Positions 6,013-9,563 of a DNA stretch of 9,563 nt are shown here, piece after piece. Source of the DNA: Mycobacterium sp. (GTDB lineage Bacteria; Actinomycetota; Actinomycetes; Mycobacteriales; Mycobacteriaceae); the NCBI GenBank assembly GCA_020438915.1, contig JAGQTR010000443.1, forward strand, positions 1 to 9,563, written 5' to 3'. The stretch's first letter is position 1, and each line of letters begins with the position of its first letter. The position numbers were made by a program, and so were the translations under genes. Below the pieces are notes generated by a model that worked only from the letters and a program-made list of their open reading frames with translations, was not told the origin of the DNA and did not search any database.

Positions 6013-6351
6013 TCAGGAAGAGCCGCGCCCCGCCCGCTCACCGATGAAGAACGACCCGGCCAGCATCGCCAGGCCGACGACGGCGACCGGGATCGACCAC
6101 GACCGCCTGGAGGACAGTGCCGATTCACACTCGGCGACGTAGTTGGTGTGCGGGACGATCTCGTTGATGACGGGCAGGTTTGCCAGGTTCCCGCTGTCGG
6201 CAGCGCGGGCCTGTGAGAGGTCGGCGCTCAGGCCATTTCCGCAACCGATGCTGGCGTCGGGGCCGGGCACCGACACCGGCATCAGCAGCGCGATGACACC
6301 GACCAACAACACCGCCACACCGGCGACCATCACCAACCTTCGTAGATTCAT
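6013..6351 (-). CDS. Two-helix membrane protein with a two-cysteine extracytoplasmic loop, function unknown
   Basis: 112 residues from the ATG at 6351. Helix 1 spans about 6-26 and helix 2 about 85-105, within SWSIPVAVVGLAMLAGSFF. The loop between them (about 27-83) carries Cys37 in IGCGNGL and Cys75 in YVAECESAL, a likely disulfide, plus NLPVINEIVPHTNYV. By the positive-inside pattern (Arg4-Arg5 and the Arg pair just before helix 2 compete) the loop is probably outside. I recognise it only as a mycobacterial-type conserved membrane protein. A GTG at 6387 would add 12 residues, but it lies inside the arm of a large inverted repeat and interrupts the clean helix-first N-terminus, so the ATG is preferred. 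Its stop lies two bases from the stop of the convergent GH65 gene, with no terminator between them. Confidence 0.68.
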   Translation of the reverse strand: MNLRRLVMVAGVAVLLVGVIALLMPVSVPGPDASIGCGNGLSADLSQARAADSGNLANLPVINEIVPHTNYVAECESALSSRRSWSIPVAVVGLAMLAGSFFIGERAGRGSS

Positions 6352-6379
6352 GACACCGGAATGCCCAGTTCGCCAGCCC

Positions 6380-6435
6380 TGAAACACGATCGGTGGCCCC
6401 CTGCCCGTGGCAGGGGAGCGGGTCGTAGTGTTTCA
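6380..6435. repeat. 56-nt nested inverted repeat upstream of the receptor-channel gene
   Basis: Outer arms TGAAACAC (6380-6387) and GTGTTTCA (6428-6435) are perfect. Inner arms CCCCTGCC (6398-6405) and GGCAGGGG (6409-6416) are perfect around a CGT loop. The two centres differ by half a base, so this is one nested structure. It fills the core of the 119-base divergent spacer. The outer right arm overlaps TAGTGT (6426-6431), a possible -10 for the receptor-channel gene. A regulator bound here could affect both neighbours. The alternative GTG start of the small membrane protein falls in the outer left arm. Confidence 0.55.
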
Positions 6436-6470
6436 AAGGGCTCTCGATTTCCTGCAGAAAAGGGGAAAGT

Positions 6471-7604
6471 GTGCGCTGGTACGCGTTGGCCGCGGTGGTG
6501 TTCTGCCTCGGGATACTCGGTATGGCTGTGCCCGCCGCGGCTCAGCCCGAACCCAGCCCGGAACCTGCTCCGAAGCCGATCACCGTCGCCATCCACTCCT
6601 ACGAGCCATTCGTGATGCAGACAAGCAGCGGCGAGTGGACCGGCTTCAGCATCGACTTATGGAATCAGGTGGCAGACCGTCTCGGATTCACTACCGATTA
6701 CCTGGTTACCGATGATGTTCGAGGGCAGTTGGCGGCTGTGAACGACGGGGGAGCCGACGTGGCTCTCGGCGCGATATCGCTGACCTCTCAGCGTGAGAAA
6801 GCGTTCGACTTCTCTCAGCCCACCCTTGACGGCGGACTGCAGATCCTCGTACCCGTCCAGGACACCCGCCCGTCGGTACCCGGGTTGGGCGGCTACCTCG
6901 ATCTGCTGTTCTCCAGGACGATGCTCATCTGGCTGAGCGCCGCCGTCGTCGTCAGCATCATCCCCGCGCATATCTTCTGGCTCATCGAGCGCCGCAGTAC
7001 CAAGCCGGTGGTGTCGCGGTCCTACTTCCCCGGCATCTTTCAATCTTTCGGATGGGGTATCGGTTCGCTAGTCGGACGGCAGAGCACGTCGGCAACCCGA
7101 ACGTTCACCAAGATGCTGGCGATATTGTGGGGCTTCGCCGGCATCGTCTTCGTCGCGTTCTACTCAGCCAATCTGAGCGCCACCCTCACCGTCGCGAAGC
7201 TCGAATCTAAGATCAATGGGCCAGCCGACCTGTACGGGAAGTCAGTTGCGACGGTGGCGGATACGACGGCAGCGGACTTTCTGCGCACGATGGGTATCGA
7301 TGCAACCGAGACCCGGACCGTCGAACAGGCATATCACCTTCTTCGAGAAGAGGGTTACCAGGCGGTGGTCTTCGACGCGCCCGCCCTGCGCTACTACGTC
7401 GCTCACCGCGGTGAAGGCGTTGCGGTCCTGGCTGGACCGGTGTTCCAGGAGGAAGACCAAGGCTTTGTGTTCGCGATCGGCAGCGCGTTGCGGAAGCCGG
7501 TGAACCAGGCCCTGTTCCAGATGCGAGAAGACGGCACCTACAACCTCATCAAAGAGAAATGGTTCGGCGACGACACCGCCGTCACCGCCGGAGATCTGAA
7601 TTAG
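6471..7604 (+). CDS. Prokaryotic ionotropic glutamate receptor-like ligand-gated channel
   Basis: 377 residues. A signal peptide (about 1-24, ending AAA) precedes a Pro-rich linker and a periplasmic amino-acid-binding fold split by membrane segments. Lobe S1 (37-133) has YEPFVM, GFSIDLW (58-64) and AISLTSQRE (101-109), equivalent to the PLTIT..RE ligand motif, with Arg108 expected to hold the ligand alpha-carboxylate. TM1 is about 150-172, the pore region about 184-203 (FPGIFQSFGWGIGSLVG), and TM2 about 212-240 ends in FYSANLSATLT, the counterpart of animal SYTANLAAFLT. Lobe S2 (244-367) carries VVFDAPA with Asp302 as the likely amino-group ligand. This order matches GluR0-type channels, which form tetramers gated by amino acids. 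A TVGYGD potassium filter is not present. The GTG at 6471 follows AGGGGA. A plain ABC-type binding protein is excluded by the three internal membrane segments. Confidence 0.85.
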   Translation: MRWYALAAVVFCLGILGMAVPAAAQPEPSPEPAPKPITVAIHSYEPFVMQTSSGEWTGFSIDLWNQVADRLGFTTDYLVTDDVRGQLAAVNDGGADVALGAISLTSQREKAFDFSQPTLDGGLQILVPVQDTRPSVPGLGGYLDLLFSRTMLIWLSAAVVVSIIPAHIFWLIERRSTKPVVSRSYFPGIFQSFGWGIGSLVGRQSTSATRTFTKMLAILWGFAGIVFVAFYSANLSATLTVAKLESKINGPADLYGKSVATVADTTAADFLRTMGIDATETRTVEQAYHLLREEGYQAVVFDAPALRYYVAHRGEGVAVLAGPVFQEEDQGFVFAIGSALRKPVNQALFQMREDGTYNLIKEKWFGDDTAVTAGDLN

Positions 7605-7650
7605 CACACCAAACCGGGGTCGGCTGGCGCGCCGAGCCGTGCAGTGTGCT
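7603..7650 (+). terminator. Nested stem-loop, probable terminator of the receptor-channel gene
   Basis: Outer arms AGCACAC (7603-7609) and GTGTGCT (7644-7650) are perfect 7-bp complements. Inside them CGGCT (7621-7625) pairs with AGCCG (7635-7639) around GGCGCGCCG. The outer stem begins in the stop codon. There is no long T run, only GTCCTTGTCC after it. Position and strength suggest termination or 3'-end protection. Confidence 0.45.
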
Positions 7651-7680
7651 GTCCTTGTCCAGCGGATCGTCTTCTAATAG

Positions 7681-7716
7681 ACACCGTTGGTTGAACACCG
7701 TTGTTGGTCGACACCG
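7681..7716 (+). repeat. Short direct repeats upstream of the DMT transporter
   Basis: ACACCGTTG occurs at 7681-7689 and 7695-7703, and a third ACACCG at 7711-7716, spaced 14 and 16 bases apart. They lie 20-60 bases before the transporter start, a suitable place for a regulator binding as repeated monomers. No clear -10/-35 pair is visible. The rest of the 133-base spacer holds only the terminator-like structure. Confidence 0.3.
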
Positions 7717-7737
7717 AGCTGAAGGGGGCCCGCCGCT

Positions 7738-8649
7738 GTGGGAGGCGCAGTTATCGACCACAGCGTGACCGTTGCGCTGGCACTGCTTTCGGCGGCCTTC
7801 CTGGCCATCGGCATCGTGGTGCGTCAGCGCGCCACCATCGACGTCCCCGCAGAGCTCGGGGTCAGCCCGGTGATGATTCGAACGTTGATCCGTCGGCCGC
7901 TGTGGTGGGCGGGTACCGCGGCGGCAATCGCCGGCTACGTGTTCCAGGCGCTGGCGCTGGCCAAGGGATCCTTGTTGCTGGTACAGCCCATCCTTACCTC
8001 GGCACTGCTGTTCGCGCTGCCGCTCAGCGCCCGGCTTGCGCAGCGGCGGGTAACCCGCGGGGAGTGGGCTTGGGCCATGCTGCTCACCGCGGCGCTGGCG
8101 GTGTTCGTGGTTCTGGCGAAGGCCCGTCCGGGGGACTACGAAGCGTCGTTGTCCACCTCCGCGGTCGTCGCGGTGGTCTGCACCGCAGCGGTGTCGGCCT
8201 GTGTGCTCGTCGCGATCCGTATCGTGGGCTGGCGCCGGGCGGTCCTGCTGGCGGTCGCGGTCGGCGTGCTGTTCGGCGTCGTCGCAGTGCTGACCAAACT
8301 CGTCATGCACGTGCTGACCCATGACGGCCCGATGGCGGTGCTGACCACGCCGGTGTTGTACCTCCTGGTGTTGTTGGGGGTATTGGCGATGTTGCTGCAG
8401 CAGTCGGCGTTCCATGCCGGGTCGCTGCAGACGTCGGTGCCGACGATGCTGGTGCTCGAACCCGTGGTCGCGGTGCTCCTCGGGGCGATCGTGCTCGGCG
8501 AGCAGCTCGATGTCGGGCGCTGGGACGGTGTCGCGATCGCGGTTTCCACCTTGGCGATGGCGGCGGGCACCATCGCACTGGGAAGGGACGAGGGAGCCTA
8601 TGAGGAGCAACTCGAGGCGCTGGAGACCGTGGTCACCGATCAGCGATAA
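7738..8649 (+). CDS. DMT/EamA-type (NIPA-like) multi-pass membrane transporter
   Basis: 303 residues, strongly hydrophobic, with about nine or ten membrane helices between residues 8 and 282 arranged as two similar halves. The half-ending motifs are visible: GSLLLVQPILTSALLFALPL (77-96) in the first and TSVPTMLVLEPVVAVLLGA (232-250), then IVLGEQL, in the second. The E/Q-P pair followed by L-LGE is the mark of EamA-type drug/metabolite transporters. The short cytosolic C-terminus (283-303) is acidic. The family moves metabolites, amino acids or metal ions; the arrangement also resembles NIPA magnesium transporters, and the substrate cannot be called. GTG at 7738 follows GAAGGGGG nine bases upstream. 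A terminator-like structure separates it from the receptor-channel gene, so the two need not share a transcript. The stop lies four bases from that of the convergent oxidoreductase. Confidence 0.85.
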   Translation: MGGAVIDHSVTVALALLSAAFLAIGIVVRQRATIDVPAELGVSPVMIRTLIRRPLWWAGTAAAIAGYVFQALALAKGSLLLVQPILTSALLFALPLSARLAQRRVTRGEWAWAMLLTAALAVFVVLAKARPGDYEASLSTSAVVAVVCTAAVSACVLVAIRIVGWRRAVLLAVAVGVLFGVVAVLTKLVMHVLTHDGPMAVLTTPVLYLLVLLGVLAMLLQQSAFHAGSLQTSVPTMLVLEPVVAVLLGAIVLGEQLDVGRWDGVAIAVSTLAMAAGTIALGRDEGAYEEQLEALETVVTDQR

Positions 8650-8653
8650 CGCC

Positions 8654-9088
8654 TCACCCGGCTAGCGACGGGTCCGCTCGCCAGGACGACCAGCGGTGGA
8701 TCCGCACTTCGATAACCGGGCCGTCCAGCTCGACCCTGCGGTATTGGTCGTACTTCGCGCGCAGCAGCGCGCGGCCGGTCTCGATCTGGTCGCCGTCGCG
8801 ATGGATCGTGGCGGTACCGTCGAGGCGTACCCACCACAGCCGGGACCAGTCCTCGTCGTAATGATCGACCAGCAGGCTCACCGCGGCGTTGTCCTCGATG
8901 TTGGCCAGCCGCCGCAACCGGTGGGTGGACTTGGGTTTGGCGTCGACTGCGGTGTAGAGCAGGTCGCCGCTCTGGTCGGATAACGCGAAAACCACCGGCA
9001 CCAGGTGGGGCGCACCCCCGGCCCCGGTGGTACCCAGCACGGCGACGGGGGCGGCCGCGAATGCGGCCACAGCATCGAAATCCGCCAT
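8654..9088 (-). CDS. F420-dependent oxidoreductase, PPOX class (TIGR03668/Rv0121c-like)
   Basis: 144 residues from the ATG at 9088. The split-barrel flavin/deazaflavin fold (pyridoxamine 5'-phosphate oxidase type) is recognisable: PVAVLGTTGAGGAPHLVPVV (14-33), YTAVDAKPKSTHRLRRLANI (45-64), SLLVDHYDEDWSRLWWVRLD (71-90) and LRAKYDQYRR near the end. The KPKST..RLRR..N stretch is the usual cofactor phosphate-binding part in F420-using members, and the whole closely follows the TIGR03668 pattern I recall from M. tuberculosis Rv0121c. It probably reduces or oxidises small molecules with F420; the substrate is unknown. A GTG at 9130 would add 14 residues with no family support. The ATG is exactly six bases after a TANNNT -10, so the message is probably leaderless. 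It appears to be a single gene convergent with the transporter. Confidence 0.88.
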   Translation of the reverse strand: MADFDAVAAFAAAPVAVLGTTGAGGAPHLVPVVFALSDQSGDLLYTAVDAKPKSTHRLRRLANIEDNAAVSLLVDHYDEDWSRLWWVRLDGTATIHRDGDQIETGRALLRAKYDQYRRVELDGPVIEVRIHRWSSWRADPSLAG

Positions 9089-9094
9089 AACTCC

Positions 9095-9100
9095 ACGGTA
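9095..9100 (-). promoter_or_regulatory. -10 element giving a leaderless F420-oxidoreductase message
   Basis: Read on the minus strand this is TACCGT (TANNNT), followed by GGAGTT and then the ATG at 9088. Six bases from -10 to the first base of the start codon is the spacing of mycobacterial leaderless promoters. The GGAG just before ATG is too close to act as a normal ribosome binding site. Confidence 0.45.
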
Positions 9101-9127
9101 AGGTGCCCACGACTCGCCGGGCACGTT

Positions 9128-9139
9128 CACCGCGCGGTG
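9128..9139. repeat. 12-bp palindrome in the divergent spacer
   Basis: CACCGCGCGGTG is a perfect palindrome, overlapped by a second inverted pair GGTGG (9136-9140) and CCACC (9152-9156). It lies 28 bases upstream of the -10 of the oxidoreductase gene and about 58 bases upstream of the solute-binding-protein start, so a regulator here could act on both. Such GC palindromes are not rare in this base composition. Confidence 0.3.
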
Positions 9140-9196
9140 GCGGCGCGGTAACCACCGGGTTGCCGAGACGCCTCGGCGCTTATCGGAAGGTTCGGC

Positions 9197-9563
9197 ATGA
9201 CCGTTTCGCGGATCACCGCACCGTTGCGCTCCGGGCTGTTCAGCGTCATTGCCGGCGCGGCGTCGGTGCTGCTCGTCCTCGGTGCGGTGGCGTGCGCTCC
9301 GGCTGGCAAGGACAACGGGGACGCCGAGAAGTCCTCGGTAGCCTTGGCCGGCGAGGCCACCTCCGCCGAGGACTTTGGCGGCATGAACGGGTTGATCGAG
9401 GCCGCGAAAGCCGAGGGCGAGCTCAATGTGATTGCACTGCCGTCAGATTGGGCCAACTACGGCGCGATCATCGCGGCTTTCTCGGACAAGTACGGCATCA
9501 AGGTCAACTCGGCCGAACCCGACGGCTCCAGCCAGGATGAGATCAACGCCGCCAACCAGCAGA
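9197..9563 (+). CDS. ABC-importer extracellular solute-binding lipoprotein, N-terminal part
   Basis: 122 codons, open at the right edge. The N-terminus has Arg5 and Arg11, a hydrophobic stretch (about 14-31) and AVAC with Cys33, a slightly unusual lipobox, so the product is probably a lipoprotein anchored outside the membrane. After a charged linker the mature part reads GLIEAAKAEGELNVIALP, then SDWANYGAIIAAFSDKYGIK and a DGSSQDEINAANQQ segment. This is the usual start of family 1 extracellular solute-binding proteins (iron, thiamine, spermidine/putrescine or phosphonate type): 'AAK.EG.L.V...', then a sheet-helix with 'F..KYGI.V'. The ATG at 9197 has GGAAGG six bases upstream. Permease and ATPase genes are expected downstream, outside the window. 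Substrate not predictable. Confidence 0.8.
   Translation, partial: MTVSRITAPLRSGLFSVIAGAASVLLVLGAVACAPAGKDNGDAEKSSVALAGEATSAEDFGGMNGLIEAAKAEGELNVIALPSDWANYGAIIAAFSDKYGIKVNSAEPDGSSQDEINAANQQ

Noticed and set aside
6349..6387. Longer form of the small membrane protein from GTG at 6387
   Set aside because: The extra 12 residues precede a natural helix-first N-terminus and the start lies in an inverted-repeat arm; still possible since a G-rich stretch lies upstream.
7582..8610. 342-codon minus-strand reading frame opposite the DMT transporter
   Set aside because: Product is low-complexity, rich in His, Arg and Gln, and is the complement of hydrophobic codons on the real strand.
1..9563. Mobile element, phage, CRISPR or tRNA content
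   Set aside because: No transposase, integrase, regularly spaced repeat array or cloverleaf-like sequence was seen; gene content and base use look uniformly chromosomal.

Overview
The window is GC-rich DNA that reads as a chromosomal segment of a mycobacterium, probably a Mycolicibacterium-type environmental species. Three things point there. There is a hemophore-like exported protein resembling M. tuberculosis Rv0203. There is a phosphoglucomutase/GH65 phosphorylase pair resembling Rv3400-Rv3401. There is a TIGR03668-type F420-dependent oxidoreductase resembling Rv0121c. These names rest on remembered sequence similarity, not on a search. I see no rRNA, tRNA, CRISPR array, insertion sequence, integrase or att site, and codon use looks uniform, so this looks like ordinary chromosome with some lineage-specific genes.

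Layout, left part. Positions 1-1099 are all on the minus strand. They hold the 5' end of a serine hydrolase (beta-lactamase/lipase fold) that runs off the left edge, a small secreted two-cysteine protein overlapping it by four bases, and a secreted hemophore-like protein. A GC-rich hairpin separates the last two. Positions 1100-1512 are a gene-free divergent regulatory region containing a perfect 19-bp palindrome, a 13-bp palindrome, a short tandem repeat and a strong 44-nt hairpin. Positions 1513-2818 (plus) hold a VOC/glyoxalase-fold protein and, 22 bp later, a rhomboid protease with an N-terminal zinc-binding domain.

Layout, centre. Positions 2916-6010 (plus) hold a translationally coupled pair: a HAD-family beta-phosphoglucomutase and a GH65 disaccharide phosphorylase. 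Together they would convert an intracellular alpha-glucosyl disaccharide plus phosphate into glucose and beta-glucose-1-phosphate, then glucose-6-phosphate. The disaccharide cannot be fixed from sequence alone. A small two-helix membrane protein (minus, ending at 6013) converges on this pair with a two-base gap.

Layout, right part. Positions 6471-7604 (plus) encode the most striking gene: a prokaryotic ionotropic-glutamate-receptor-like channel. It has a signal peptide and a periplasmic amino-acid-binding domain interrupted by TM1, a pore loop and a last helix carrying a SYTANL-like sequence. The classical potassium selectivity sequence is not visible. Its upstream region carries a 56-nt nested inverted repeat, and its 3' end is followed by a terminator-like structure. 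Next come a DMT/EamA-type multi-pass transporter (plus), a convergent F420-dependent oxidoreductase with a probable leaderless promoter (minus), and the 5' part of a solute-binding lipoprotein of an ABC importer (plus) that runs off the right edge.
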